Positions 12,085 to 26,778 of a stretch of 64,000 nt of DNA are shown here, one piece after another (within the stretch, counting starts at the first letter, position 1; the number at the start of each line of letters is the position of its first letter). Both the position numbers and the translations under genes were made by a program. The notes beneath the pieces are model-generated. The model had not been told where the DNA came from and did not search any database. It saw only the letters and a list, made by a program, of their open reading frames with translations. The DNA is from Synaphobranchus kaupii (Eukaryota; Chordata; Actinopteri; Anguilliformes; Synaphobranchidae): contig CM056376.1 of the NCBI GenBank assembly GCA_029718625.1, positions 110,651,576-110,715,575 of the forward strand, in the 5' to 3' direction.

Positions 12085-12744
12085 GTGAGTATTAAGTTAA
12101 AAAAAATTAAAAATCCCCGCTAAACACTGCAAACGGTGGCAAAGAACCTAAAACAAAAAAATGAAAAAAGGCCATAACACAGGCACAAGAAACAGGCCTA
12201 TTTTTTACATCCAACGCAAGATGTTTTAAATCCAGACCCTCTTGTTTATCAAAACATATTATACAAATGCATTTCTCACACTTATGATTGTCAACGCATG
12301 CAGGTTTCACAACCTGATATTTTGTTTTGACGTTAAGTGTGACTTAGTTTAGCCGACTGGTGGAGCTTGCTGGAGAGCAAATAGAATATTTACCCCATTG
12401 GTACTATATGCCTCTGCTTTTTGTTCCAGCTGAGATCTTAATTTATTCCTACATAATTGAAGCAATTACCTACGCTGTAAAAATAAAATATCCTGTAAAA
12501 AACGGTGAAAAGACTGGCAGCCCTGTTGCCAGTGCAAAACCATTTAATGAAGGGGAAAAAGACTATAAATCCTGTTTATTTTTTAACGCAGTGTACTGAC
12601 TGGGACTGTTCCTTGTTCTCGAGAAACCACATGTAAAAAAGGTGACTGGCAGGATTTGCAGTTGTTTCGTGTTATTCAGTCTAGTCATCTGGATGTTTAC
12701 TAATTATATGGATTATTGTGGTGGTACACTGGAGAGCGATCTGG

Positions 12745-12908
12745 GGGGGTATTCAACAAAGCAGGATTACTGAGTCCGCTGGATAATTGAAACGAGTAAA
12801 ATCCGGGAACAGCTCTTTTTACTTGAGTCCAGATTTGGGTGGATTCCGGGTTTTACTCACTGCAGATATCCAGCTAACTCAGTAATCCTGCTTTGTGGAA
12901 TACTGCCC
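12745..12908. mobile_element. Foldback MITE, copy 1
   Basis: Inverted arms: the left arm reads attcaacaaagcaggattac and the right arm ends gtaatcctgctttgtggaat. They bracket a palindromic interior with gctggataat and its complement. A second copy of the same family is at 48917-49086. No transposase or clear target-site duplication was seen, so the superfamily is left open. Confidence 0.75.
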
Positions 12909-12909
12909 A

Positions 12910-13083
12910 GTTCTTGCGACTCAGAAATTGTAGGTTCCATTCCCTCCTGGGACACTGCTACTGTATCCCTGAGAAAGATGCTTAACTGGAATTGCGTTGG
13001 TAACTATCCAACTGTATACATGGATTGTATGTATACATTTTATTTTTAAAACTGCAAGTTTCTTTGAGTGTCTGAAATGCTTA
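12910..13083 (+). mobile_element. tRNA-derived SINE, diverged
   Basis: A B-box-like gtaggttccattccc is followed by gggacactgctactgtatcc and a tail resembling the SINE at 10235: cttaactggaattgcgttgg, then a region like aactgtatacatggattg. It abuts the foldback element on its left. Confidence 0.6.
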
Positions 13084-13194
13084 AGTGAGATACATTCCTT
13101 CTTTTATGACTGCGACATGTCACACCGCAAATGCTGCAGTGAACCCTGGTCTAAGGTCACGTAATGGAATCTAAAGTAATTTATGATATAGTAA

Positions 13195-13350
13195 CTCAAG
13201 GTGATATAGTACAGTGCACACTCATATAATGAGCCCAATATACAGTCCATGGTCATATAGTTTAGCCCACTGTCATATAGTACAGTCCACGGTCATATAG
13301 TGTAATCTATAGTTCAGTTCACAATCATACGTTACAGTCCAGAGTCCTAT
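13195..13350. repeat. Degenerate tandem repeat of about 24-26 bp
   Basis: Several imperfect units resemble catatagtacagtccacggt. It is AT-rich with no coding signal. Confidence 0.6.
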
Positions 13351-15011
<1,661 letters not shown>

Positions 15012-15498
15012 CGCGTCAGTGAGTTTTCCAATAAAGCATATTTGTGACCGTGTCTCTGTTAAAAGCTCAATCCAAATAAAAGTGCATTGAACTAAATTTG
15101 AAAGAGGGTGATGTGTGTATGTGTGTTCAATGCATTGGATTGACGTGCTGTTTTATTAGCAGCATTTAAAACTTTTTATTAATTGGCAGGAGGGGCATGG
15201 TTTGATACTCTGTTGTGGGGCTTGAAGGATCACAGGTCCTGTGAACATTGAAATCTTGTGCGCTGTTCTTCTCAGTGTTCAACGCCGAGGCCAAAACCAC
15301 TTCCCTGAGTGACGTATATCCGTTAGCAGCGAGGAAGCGCCTCGTCTCACAAAGAAGTCAAGCTTGTGGTTTTCTGTTTAAGCTGCTGATGTCTCTTTTG
15401 CTTCCTTTTTTAGACCTTGATTAAATAAAGAAGCATTTACTCTTACAGCTTCTCTCTGAATGACTGCTCTCTATGGCACACAAACAAGCACGCATGTA

Positions 15499-15501
<3 letters not shown>

Positions 15502-15545
<44 letters not shown>
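15502..15545. repeat. (CA)n microsatellite
   Basis: About 22 nearly perfect CA repeats. Confidence 0.95.
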
Positions 15546-15547
<2 letters not shown>

Positions 15548-18500
15548 CCCATGCTGATAATTTAACCCACATAACTACCATAAATTTGCCAAACCACCAT
15601 AGTTACATCCAGAACCTCATTCACATTATTGTTACCTTGTTTGTTGTAGGGTATACGCAGTTTGTTGTAAGTATAGACCTTTGTATCAAATGAAACACTC
15701 GACTCAATAGGTCAGCGGAACTGAATGACATTGTAGCGACAATTGCATTGTAATGATATTATTATTGTGTTGTTGTAGTTGTAAGTTCTGTGATGCCACC
15801 TCCACCTTTAGCAACACGGTATCATAGCTTGAGGTGATCAGACTACACTGTGTGGTCAAAGGTGCTTGTAAGGTTTTCAGTTGTTTTTGATGCACTTTCA
15901 ACCAAGTTTAGAGTTGTGTTTCACTGTGTATTGAGCAAGGACCAGAGACGTTGCTAAATGCCACGTGTGACAGAGGCCCATGTTTAATCCAGCTGGTCTC
16001 TCTAAATGACATACCCAGAAGACCGCAGCAAAAGAACAGATGCATGAGTCGTTCAGATAAACAGCTGTTCCCAGACTCTGTGCTATATCATTAACCAACC
16101 AGTGGGTCACAGTTGGCCTCACTGTGTCAGCCATAGGCTATGTTATTTCCACCAGAACTATTTTGGCTTTGGTTACTGCAGTTTACATACCACCAGTTAA
16201 CGTCATTGGTTTACCTGTAGTACTGTGTGTGGCCTGTAGGGTGTAAAACAGTCACTGGCTCTCCTGGAGTACTATGTGGCCTGCAGGGAGTAAAATACTC
16301 ACTGGCTTTCAGGATGGAATGGAGTTTATGAAACAAGCTTGAGGAAAACAAACTCCAGCAAGTTTAAATTAAATTGGGTGTGAATGAGTAATTGTGCTGG
16401 CAGTCAGACCGGCTCTCTGTGCTGGAGAGTAATAAACATGTGCGGTAAGAGGCCCTCAGCCCCGCCCTCAGACTTGCACAGAGGAAAGGCCTGCGTTTTA
16501 AAGAGCTCCCCCCCATTCTGTCTGAGGAGAACAGCATCCAAACCACAGATAACACATCTCAAAATATCGTCTATTTCTGTACTGGTTTGCCGATTACCCC
16601 ACTGCATTAATTGTGTATTGATATGTGCATGTGTGTGTGCGCGTGCGTGCATGTGCATGCATTCATATTAATTCAAGTACACTAATATTAATACTACAGT
16701 TCAGTAATACACAGCATGGATTCTACTTGTAGATATACTGCTACTTCTGATTCAGTATCGAGTTAGGCAGATTAATGCTTATATTCACAGTTGCCACAAA
16801 GCTATATCACCCAATTGAACTTATTGACAGGTGGATAAGAAGAGCCAAAGATACTGTATGAAAGAACTGAAGATTGGTGGACTCTGACTCTGTGCATTCC
16901 TCGCTTTAGGGGACAGCACTGAAGCTCTTTCTGCAAACCCATGCACTCAGCTTTTTAAACAGCAGATGGGAGTTATTAACTGGTCCCGGAGGTAAAATCT
17001 AAGGGTGTGTCATCTCACAAGGGAGAGAGGTGGATAAACATTCGCTGAAAGATCAAAGCAGGAGTGTCATTGTGCCGTGGTGGTGCAGCCCAGATCGTTT
17101 CACTGTGCTGTATTTAATCTCATGGGGAGAATTGGATGCTCATTCCCACTCAATAGTCACGCTTCTCTTTTCTTCTTCTTCTTCTTGGACAGCAGCCAGC
17201 CCATTCCTGGCCAATCTTGTCCACATGGAAAAGGTGTGTATCAGGGCCATGCTGCGGTCACTTACGTCCCCCCTGTAGCTCTGCAAGCAATGGTTGCCAC
17301 TGGTTAGCAGTAAAATATGAATATTTGATATACTTTAACTCCTTAGATGCAGGTGAATTTTGAAAACACCGCTGCAGAACCCTGAGAGTTTTTAATAACA
17401 CTTGTTAGTGCAGTTAACCAAAATATACAATCATGTGAAATAATGAATATTGGTGAAAATAGATTTTTAAAATAGTCAGATACTACAGGATTTCAGAAAC
17501 TTAGGTCTGATTGTGGAGACCCTGACAGTCACGTCCACACACTAAATACAAACATAAATATGTTTGTATATTGGTTCTTTATATGCTTTGGTTAGTGCAG
17601 CGGTTAGTTTGTTTTCAGCTGAAGACCCCCTAAAATCATCACCATCTATGTGAGTACCCCCCCCCCCCCCCCACACACACACACCTCAATAAAATAGCTA
17701 ATGTCTGACACCATTATCCAACAGCAGCCATGCAGTAGCTGTTTAACTCACTATTGCATGAAAGCTTGTTTAAAATAGGACGTCATATAGTATCTATGTC
17801 AGACATGCAGATACATCATAAGGTGAGAACTTTTGTAAGGCACTGCATTTAGTACAAAAGAAATTAAAATGGAATAAATGAAACATGAAATTATCACAAA
17901 GAAAAAATATTTGAAGAGGAACACATTTTAGTAAATTCTGCTGGGAACTGGGGGTCCCTAGACTGCATTTTGGGGACCCCTGGCTTAGTTTATGCAAACA
18001 TGTGCCCAGGGTGTTGGGTTTCTTGTTTCTTGGTGTTTGTTTTTCAGGTTAATAAAGTTCTATAGTGCTGACCTTATACTGGGAAGCTCGCAGAAATCGT
18101 TCGCTATTCGGGGGCTATCCATCTAGCTATTGATTTGGAGCGTCTAGCCAGGCACTTGCCTGATTAATGGGTCATCTTGGCCACACGGACGCAAAAGTGC
18201 AAGTGTGTTTTTCATTGCAGTTTGGACAGGTGTGGCCCATTGCTCGTGTACTAAACTTAAGCGACCCCAGAATGCATCCGGTTCTCTTCTTTTTGATTTA
18301 TCAACCGTTTCTCTCCGGGTTTTTATAGTAACATATCGCTACTAGAAAATTGTCTGTGAGACAAAAAGAAAGTTCCAAACAGACACTGGCGCTCGGTAAG
18401 TTTCACACACACCTAAATATGGAGTGTACCTTTCTTTACTCGCTCATGAATGTGGGCAGCAGGTTCAGTCAACCAGATCAACTTCAGCATCTGCGTCTGA

Positions 18501-19686
18501 CTCATAGCTTTGCCTCATAAAGCACCGGGCCACGTTTACGTCCCCTATTAATAACCCGGATGACGAAAAAGACTCCTCACCTTGAAACACTTATTTTTAT
18601 TTATTTTTTTCTCAACAGCGGCTTTTTTTTATTAGGAAGTTCACTCTCTTTCTGTTCTTCTTTCGCTGTCCTTCAAAGAGATGAGGCAGGGACCACACAG
18701 GCGTGGGCTTACAATGAAGCTTGTCGCCCAGGTCACCACTTCTCTCAAATCTGACGGGAACGCAGAGCGCCGTGTTACCGCCAGCCACATGTCTGAGCTC
18801 CTGCTTCAGGGATGGAGAGGCTGAGGGTGTGCGCAGAGATCCACCGCTGCAGAGAAAGGCCAGGCCCCAGGTACGGTAAAGAATCAATCCTCACGTACCG
18901 CGTCTCACTGATCCTCGCATCGATTTTACAGCGGGAAGCTGGAAGCAGAATATCCGCTCTGAAAACAAATAAATAAATTATGTAGCGCGTATCTGTCTCT
19001 TTTACCCAAAGTCTTTATGTGGGGACCAAAAGGTCAAGTGTGTGGTGTCCAATTAGAAGTGCCAAAATATGACGATCCGTTTTGATCATCTGAGTGGGAC
19101 AAAAAAAAAGTGATTATACTCAACCGCTGTGTTTATGTTTTTGTATTGGGAATTCCAGGTGGACCTTTGTATTGTTTTCTTTCTTTTGATCCTCACAAGC
19201 TGCACCTTCTCTGAGAAACCGTTCAGCTGGACACGGCTATAGTTTAAGGGTGTCACAAGCCCGCTGAGGTCTTTAAAAAAAATAATAATAGCAATAGAAG
19301 TCTATAACTCGGCTTTGAGAGTTTCAAAGAGGTTTGCACTCGGTGAAAGTTTCATCCAGGATTTATGGCGTAGAATCGGACCCTGCTGACGGTCCGTTCT
19401 GGCAGCCCGTAGTCCTCATCGATCTAGTGCCGCCGGGGGTCACATAGTCACACTTTCTTTTAAAATCCATTGATACAGAACTTTACGCTGTTTCTGATAA
19501 GCAATAGTAGAGGTTTACATGGAATTTAAATTCAATAAATGTGATTTTTTGTTTCTCCCTGTGAGCAACAGTCAAAGGGGAGCCCAAACTGAAACACAAA
19601 AGCGGCTTTCCATACCCATTTGTGTTTCCACATTTCCGTCTTTTTCCGTGGCAACTTGAACAGCTAGCATTTTTATATCCTTATTT
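15546..19686. other. Non-coding stretch, no gene supported
   Basis: I read both strands and found no exon with convincing splice sites and recognisable protein. It contains a C-run at about 17658-17672 next to a short CA run, and CpG-containing sequence at about 18700-18930. The segment there ending in cccag followed by gtacgg resembles a donor but has no supporting coding signal. The stretch may be intronic or intergenic. Confidence 0.5.
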
Positions 19687-19859
19687 CAGTGGCCCCCGAC
19701 CCTGTTCCTGTTTTCATTTCAACCCTAATTTGGCACACCTGATTCTAGTAATTAGCAGCTCAATGAGATCTCTAGCTGTTCAGTGAGGTGTGCTTTATTA
19801 GGGTTAAAATGTAAACCTACAGGACGGTAGATCTCCAGGAACAGGGTTGGAGACCACTG
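19687..19859. mobile_element. hAT-type MITE with 8-bp target duplication
   Basis: Terminal inverted repeats start cagtggcccccgaccctg and end cagggttggagaccactg. The interior is partly palindromic (cacctgattctagtaatta). The 8-bp direct repeat ccttattt flanks it exactly at 19679-19686 and 19860-19867, which is the hAT signature. It is non-autonomous with no coding capacity. Confidence 0.9.
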
Positions 19860-20204
19860 CCTTATTTTATATCCATACAATCTTATTAGTTGAAAGCGCT
19901 GAGTACTTTGAGGCAATGTGTCTTGTTAAAGAGTACGGTGCCCATACATGGCCTGGGAACTGAAACCACTACATTTTGTTCACAATCTTAACCACGTGAT
20001 TTCACATCATGTGAGGTATTTCACTTCTTTAAAAAAAATATATATATATATATCAAAATTATATACACTTTTGCAGTATTACTAGTATTTAGACATTTCA
20101 CAGAATATGTGTGTATGTGTGTGTGCATTTGTATGTGTGCGTTTGTGTGTTCGTGTGTATGTGTGTGCATGTGCATGTGTGTGTGTATGTATGTATGTAT
20201 GTCT

Positions 20205-20206
<2 letters not shown>

Positions 20207-20265
<59 letters not shown>
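20207..20265. repeat. (GT)n microsatellite
   Basis: Pure GT run preceded by a degenerate GT/AT-rich stretch from about 20107. Confidence 0.95.
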
Positions 20266-20266
<1 letters not shown>

Positions 20267-20340
20267 CTTTTTGTCAGCCTAGCCTCGGCTGCCTTCAGCC
20301 CAGTGGAGAGAAATGGTGTTGCTTCTAGCCCAGGTCAGAC

Positions 20341-20364
20341 CCCCCCCCCCCCCCCCCCCCCCCC
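20341..20364. repeat. Poly-C tract
   Basis: 24 consecutive C. The length of such runs is often uncertain in assemblies. Confidence 0.9.
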
Positions 20365-20365
20365 T

Positions 20366-21208
20366 CCCAGCACCAGGCACACCCTCCCTCTCCAACTCCC
20401 CCATTCCCCCTCAGAACCTGACCCCCCCAGCGCTTACAGATCTCTATCTGTCTGCCTTTAATTATTCACACTGCTGAATAATCACACAATCTTATCTCTG
20501 GTTCCTCACGTCATCTCCCCCCAGTCCCCCACTCCGCCCCCCGTACATTGTACAGGAACCAGGGAACAGAGTAGAGATTGGGACTTCAGAAAATAGACAC
20601 AGCAAAGAAGTTCAATGTAAAATCATACATTTCACACCTATAATAGTACCTTTTAATCAGTGTGGACTCATATAAACTATTAGACTTGAATTGACATTGA
20701 ATATTTTACTTGTACGTTTGTTTGGTGCCGTCCAATCAAAAAAGGTCTTGTATCACCCACCAAATTTCCAGGTGAATATGTCATTGTGAAATACAGCCCT
20801 GATGATTCCCGATGCCCTATTTAAACGGTTTTGAGGCAGCTTCCTGTTCTTGACCACATGCTTCAAAGTGACGTTCTGCTGCGGTTCATGGGTGTTAAAA
20901 TTGCGGATGTTGGGATTTTCCAGGCCTGTTCTTTATCCTTCGCTTTTGTCTCTGTGATCCTTTGGGCAAATCCAGACAGTGTGACAGATCATCCATCACC
21001 TCAGTAGAATACCACCCTGTAAGTGGTTTGGTGAAGTCACCCGTGTGACTGAGTGAATGGGGCGTCACTCAAATAGAGAGTGCCAGTACAGAGTAATGCA
21101 AAGCACTACATCCTCAGCTCTAATTGCAAAGTGTTAAACGTTGGACTTCAGAAGGACTGCTTGGACCAAAGTGCCGCTTTCATTGTCCTGCGTGTAGGAC
21201 GAACTGTG

Positions 21209-21251
<43 letters not shown>

Positions 21252-22001
21252 GCGCACACACACACACAGCCCACCTCTTTTATCTCTCTCTCTCTCGCGC
21301 TATTTTTTTCTGTGTCTGAATCGCTCCAGATATTGAAATCGGACCTTATCTCCGGGGCAGATTTGGGAAGGGGGGTGTTTGATTCTGGCCGATAAGAAAA
21401 GCACAGGATGAGGTGACAGAGTGACAGTCAGACCCTCCTCAGCTCATTTGAGAGGACAGATGACAATCTCTGGGAGGAAGTGAAGCTACACCATAACGGA
21501 GGAAAACCACAGGGGAGTGGCTGACCTTGCACATCAATGCCCTGCACAGACCTTCAGTGCATGTTTTTTATGTGATTTTCTACCTTCTACCCCGCCCCCC
21601 TGCCGTCTACCCCCGCCCCCGGTCCTACCCTGCTCTACCCTGCTCTGCTGAATTAGACACCGTTTTATGTCGCTAACATAATGGCTTGAGTTTTCCTGTA
21701 AGGTAAGAGCTATCATACCAACTGAGCACAGATGATTTTCGTTGTTGTTGCTGTTGTTGTTATTTTTGTGATGGATGACCTGGCTTTTTTGGGGCTTGGT
21801 GGACATAATGGAGGCTTAAAGATGGGAGACCTGTTCTGGCCAACACGTCATTCGTAAGCAGGGTCTGACATGTAATGCTTGCAGTACATCCTTATAAGTC
21901 AATTCACTGGGTAGTGCATATGTTTTTTATGCACAACACTTTCCTTTAACTAGTAAGTGTAATTTTGTATCACAAAGCTGTACATAGGCAGGTCATGTAA
22001 T
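20366..22001. other. Non-coding stretch with a CA/CG microsatellite
   Basis: It contains a mixed CA/CG run at about 21208-21270 and low-complexity pyrimidine tracts at about 21585-21650. No exon or known transposon end was identified. Confidence 0.5.
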
Positions 22002-22005
22002 TTAA

Positions 22006-22147
22006 CCCTTCATATGACCACAAACATGTGATTAAAATGTTCTTACCTGAACATTTTAATGATTATTTAACAATCACTACCGGAAATTGAAAGCAATGGA
22101 GTTCTAGAACACTGAAAAACATTCCAAAAAACCTACTCTTCAAAGGG
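22006..22147. mobile_element. piggyBac-like MITE
   Basis: TTAA at 22002-22005 and 22148-22151 flanks a 142-bp AT-rich segment that begins cccttcatatgacc and ends cttcaaaggg. TTAA target duplication with C/G-run ends fits piggyBac-type non-autonomous elements. The inverted repeats are short and imperfect. Confidence 0.6.
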
Positions 22148-23488
22148 TTAAACAAAGAATGCAGACTGTAGCACTTAGATTGCACTTGGGTGTACAAAGC
22201 TTACGTGTAAACTTGACCAAGAGTGTTCATTTATGTTTTACATGTCATAAAGGTATATCTTACTCCAAATGTCCACATGGTGCACATCTGTTTGTCTGTA
22301 AAACATTTTTAATCTGTCTTTATGCGACAGTTTCTCACAGCGCTCTGCCACAGGTACATTGGGTTCAGCTCCAGCCTGATTAAGCGTACTTTCCTTTTTA
22401 TATCACCGGTGTTCTTGCAAATAGCTGTCATTGTCCTCTTGTAGCAAATTATTAAGTAGTCTTGAGAAAAACATAGATGTATGTGACAAAAAAATTAAAA
22501 AAACTGGCTGTGGCAGAAGGTCTTTGACACTTTACATAGGACGTGGAATTGATGAACTGTGTGTGGAGTAACATCTTTGTTCAAATTAAGTTAAAAATAT
22601 ATTAAATAGTCGAAACAATAGTGCAATTGACCGACATAGTTCTAAGGTTACAAGAAATAAACCACTTCTTGTCAGCCACAAGAGTATGTCAGAATCAGAT
22701 GTCTTTGGCTAGTCATTTCAATGTGACTTCTGTGCGACTTCTAACATACAATGATGGTAGGCTGCATTAAGTGACAGGTGTGGACGCGCACAAATCAGAT
22801 TTCATTCACATTGGGTTTGGATCTGCCAAACCACTTGGTGAGGTGGCCTAGCTCAGTGGTTCTCAAATTCAGCCCTGGGGCCACCCTGTCTATACTGCTT
22901 TTCATTCCAACCACAGTTGCAATCCCAGAATTTTAACAAGCTGTTCATTTTTCTTAATTAGGTGCTTCTCGTGGTTAGAGGGATTATTTACTATGTCAGA
23001 AATAGTTCTGCATGCCATGAAGAATAAGTGTCCCATGTTCTGATTGTGCTGACAGTATTGCGCTATATTGCAAACAATTACATAAAAAGACGTAACAAAA
23101 CTTTTTTTTAACTGATCCAATTAAAGACAGAGAGGAACCAATAGGCTCCTAACTAGGTTGTTGAACACATTTTGATGTTCTTTCATAATTTTTCCCTTAA
23201 ACTTAGTAATGCAATGCAGGTTTGCCTCGTCATTTGATTTGTATTTTTCATCTACCAAATTCTATCATCTACCAAATTCTTCATCTACGTGTCAGGTTAC
23301 ATGTATAGATTATTTGCAATTATCCTGGATCATGCTATGACTTAGCCTATATTTTCCAATAATTCCTATAATCTTCTGGGGGACAATCGTCTGTTACGGG
23401 ACAATAGCTATCCATTAAAAAGGAGCTGATAACACCTATATCAAGCCTAATGCGCAAATTGTCATTTACACCTAATGCGTGAATTGTC

Positions 23489-23643
23489 ATTCAATGGAAA
23501 ACTCGCACTGCAATAGACGGACATTTGAGTTCTGAAAATGCGCTTCAGATGTCATTATAATACGAGCTGTATTATAATGACATCTGAAGCGCATTTTCAG
23601 AACTCAAATGTCCGTCTATTGTAGTGCGAGTTTTCCATTGAAT
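23489..23643. repeat. Near-perfect palindrome, 75-bp arms
   Basis: Arms at 23489-23563 and 23569-23643 are reverse complements with one visible mismatch, separated by the 5-bp spacer gagct. The homologous copy at about 45911-45990 has only one arm, so this inverted duplication arose locally. It would extrude a stable cruciform or hairpin. Confidence 0.92.
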
Positions 23644-23737
23644 TATCTAGGCCTACAGCCTGTAAGTAAATAGAATGGTTTTGACTGAAAAAAGTTCAAA
23701 ACCTAGTCCAGTGTATTGTTTTTCAAATAGCCTAGGC

Positions 23738-25194
23738 CAGTGGCGTCATTTCAGCAAATATTAGGGTGTGGCAAGACAGGGGGGGGGGGGGGGTGTAACC
23801 CCCCCTTGCTTGAGATTTTTTTTTAAACCCTTTTAAATAGTGGAGAAAATAGTGTTTTTGGTGACTACTAAAGAAAGATTGTTCCAAAATATATCTACCA
23901 CTTCTCCACTGTACTCTACCACTCATTCACAGATTTTCAAAAATCCTAATTTAATGTGTCAAAGTTCCAGCCTGCAAGGAAACAATGTGAGGACTGTGCT
24001 AGGGGGTGAATACTTTTTCAAGGCACTGTAGGTCTCTCCAGTTTAGGCATTTTCATTACAGACCTTATAATCAACAATTCTTTGGTTTAATAAACACCAG
24101 TAATTCACCCACACAAAACTGTTTCATTGCTATTTAACCTCAGTCATTTTTCATAGAGATGTAACATTTTTATGGAGACCAGGAAAGTTTGTTTTTAATG
24201 TGGAAAAGGGAACAATAACTGTCTCTTTGACATCATTGAATTGGTTCAAAAACTAAGAGGTTTAGATATTTTTTATACAGTCGCCCATCTTATAAGTAAG
24301 TATCAACATTGTGTAGCCTCAATGCTAGCGGAACTGGTCTGAAAATGAGATCATATCACAATGTATTCACAATAACCAGCAGACCGTGTAAGCACCATTG
24401 CAACCAAAAAAGCTAAACTACCTTGTTCATATATGATGTGATTTACTTAGCTAGAATGTCAAAAACATCAAATGTCCACTCGGTTACATTTTTATATAGT
24501 TCGATATAGATAGCTAGCTCGCAATGATTAGCTGACGTTAGCAGGCTAGTAGCTAGCTAGCCACCTGCTAGCTTATCTTGGAAATTTCAAAATGAGCTCA
24601 CTGACTGAAATTTTCAACAATAAACACATGAATCGTCATATACTATTGATTACATTAACTAGACTAGATATGCCAATGATGCTTCCAAGGTTTGGGGAAA
24701 TTAGAAAGCGAACAACCGCTTTTATTATCAATTGTTGAGTTTCTTGACATATTTTATTTTTTTTTTTTTTGAGTTTCTTGACATAGCATACTAACCTGTA
24801 CAGCGAGCGACGAAACGCGTACTGACAGAAATTGCTACAGAAAGCGTTATTTTTGAGGATGGTCGGGGACTCTGCAGTAACACGCCTTCCCATTGGCTGT
24901 GCTTTCACATGTTATCACGCTGTCCGCATGCCGAAATATAAGCTAGCGAGTGATTTATTGCGAGGCGGACGATTTCAACTTTACAATTTGATTACGTTGG
25001 AAGGAACGTTAGCAGGGCAAGCAGCAGCACTGTAGAAGTGCGGCGGCTGAACTGCGCTCGCTGAACAGAAGCTGTAACATAGCAGACTCGCACGGCAGTA
25101 ACAAGCAGCCCACAAGCAAAAAAATAAATAAATAAATATTGGAGGCTAGGGTGTGGCAACTGCCATACCCTGCCACACCCAAATGATGCCCCTG
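23738..25194. mobile_element. Nested hAT-type element with preserved empty site
   Basis: The element starts cagtggcgtcatttcagc and ends aaatgatgcccctg. The 8-bp direct repeat gcctaggc flanks it at 23730-23737 and 25195-25202. The uninterrupted counterpart, with gcctaggc once, is at 46095-46102 in the related element. Its sub-terminal repeats are attagggtgtggca and tgccacaccc. It carries a 14-G run near 23780 and no intact transposase, so it is presumably non-autonomous. Confidence 0.9.
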
Positions 25195-26174
25195 GCCTAG
25201 GCTACAGTCCCCGGGATTCACTGTGCATAAGGTTTTTTCGATTGCCTACGGTTAAAAAACGATTAATTAAAATTTCACCATGTTAACTGAATTTTAACCT
25301 TATTCTTCATCCTTCATATTTTTTAAATTACAGTGACCAGGTTTCCATACTCTCAGATTATTAAAACCCATCTGATTTCACCTGTTATTCCATAACTGAA
25401 CAGAATGATTTTAAAGAGAATTAAGAGTCTAATTAGAAACAAAGACAAATTTGTAGCACATTACAGAATTAATTCACAATTCATTTTAATGCTATTTTCT
25501 GCATGGGCACGCTTTAACTTCATGCAGGAGCAGGTCTGTTTCCCCTGCTGTAAATCACACTTTTCACGGTCTTCCTGGGAAAGTGGACTTGGTTTGAAGC
25601 ATTACGCTACCAGTAAAACAGGTTGGTTCTTTCCATAAGCAGGACATTATAAAACAGGACAATATGCGTGAACCTATGGTTTCCCAACAGCTTTAGTGTC
25701 GTCATTAAGGCAAAATAATGGTATTTATGTTATTAATTGGGATGGCAGGTATGCCATCCGCCAAGTTACGGCTTGGTGGGGCATGCCCCATACCTATACA
25801 GCACAGAGAGTTTGGCACTTTTCAGGGTTTCCTACAGAAGTAACCACAATGACCATAGACTCTCAGCCCTTAAAAACATTAACTTCTGTATGTTCTGACC
25901 TCATGTAACCATGCAGCATTCAGATACAACGTCACACATCCACACAATAAAGCCCCAAACTTGGGTTATTTTGCCGTTTTTCTCCTTCCGCTTCTTCTTC
26001 TTCCTCCCATTTTCCTGCCAAACTGCCTGCCTCCGTCGCGATGTTATCCAATGGGGAGAATTATTATTTGAGGGTATGGTCCGTATACCTGCTCATCAAG
26101 CTTATCGTCCAATAAAAACGCTTCATACTAATGTTTTTTAATGGTAATGTAGCTAATGGCTTCATGCTTTCTAA

Positions 26175-26260
26175 GAAGCTACTGTGGCCTTGTGGTTATA
26201 ACTGCAGTCTCTCACACAGTGGATTGTGAGTTCGAGCCCAGCAGGGCACATGTGTATTTT
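26175..26260 (+). mobile_element. tRNA-like SINE head or tRNA pseudogene
   Basis: An A-box-like tggccttgtggttataac lies near 26186 and a B-box-like gagttcgagccc at about 26229-26240, followed by agcagggcac. There is no recognisable cloverleaf. The spacing fits a tRNA-derived SINE head. Confidence 0.5.
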
Positions 26261-26580
26261 CCACAAAAACAATGTGCAACTGTTAAGTACTTTTCATTTC
26301 TTAGACTGTTATTATTTTCACATTGACACATTAGCGTATTTTTATTGCAAAGGCAAAATAGGTTTCCAATATTAACTGTTCAATGTTTCACTTGTATTTC
26401 ACTTGTACTATATCACACCCTCCCTTCCTCGTCAGGAAGCAGGTACAAGCTAGGCTACTACGAAGTGAATCAACATGCATTATAGCCTACATTCATTTCA
26501 CTACAGAAAACTAAACTAAACCTAGCTGTCTGGTACCAAAACATTTCCCACAGGTAACGTTCTACACTACCGGAAAAAAA

Positions 26581-26778
26581 ACTCTGCTGTGCAGAAACTC
26601 ACTAGCTCGCTCGCTAGCTCGTAGCCCACACATGGAAGGTTGGAGTTACGCATCCGACAATCCAGTGTTGAATAGCCGAACTCTGCTGTGCTTATGAACT
26701 CACTAGCTCGCTCGCTAGCTCGTAGCCCACACATGGAAGGTTGGAGTTACGCATCCGGCAATCCAGTGTTGAATAGCC
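26581..26778. repeat. Tandem duplication, period 109 bp
   Basis: Two adjacent copies begin actctgctgt at 26581 and 26690. They share the internal palindromic ctagctcgctcgctagctcg and end gttgaatagcc. Differences are few. Confidence 0.9.

Noticed and set aside
26186..26250. Possible functional tRNA gene
   Set aside because: A and B boxes are visible but I cannot fold an acceptor stem or anticodon arm. A SINE head or pseudogene fits better.
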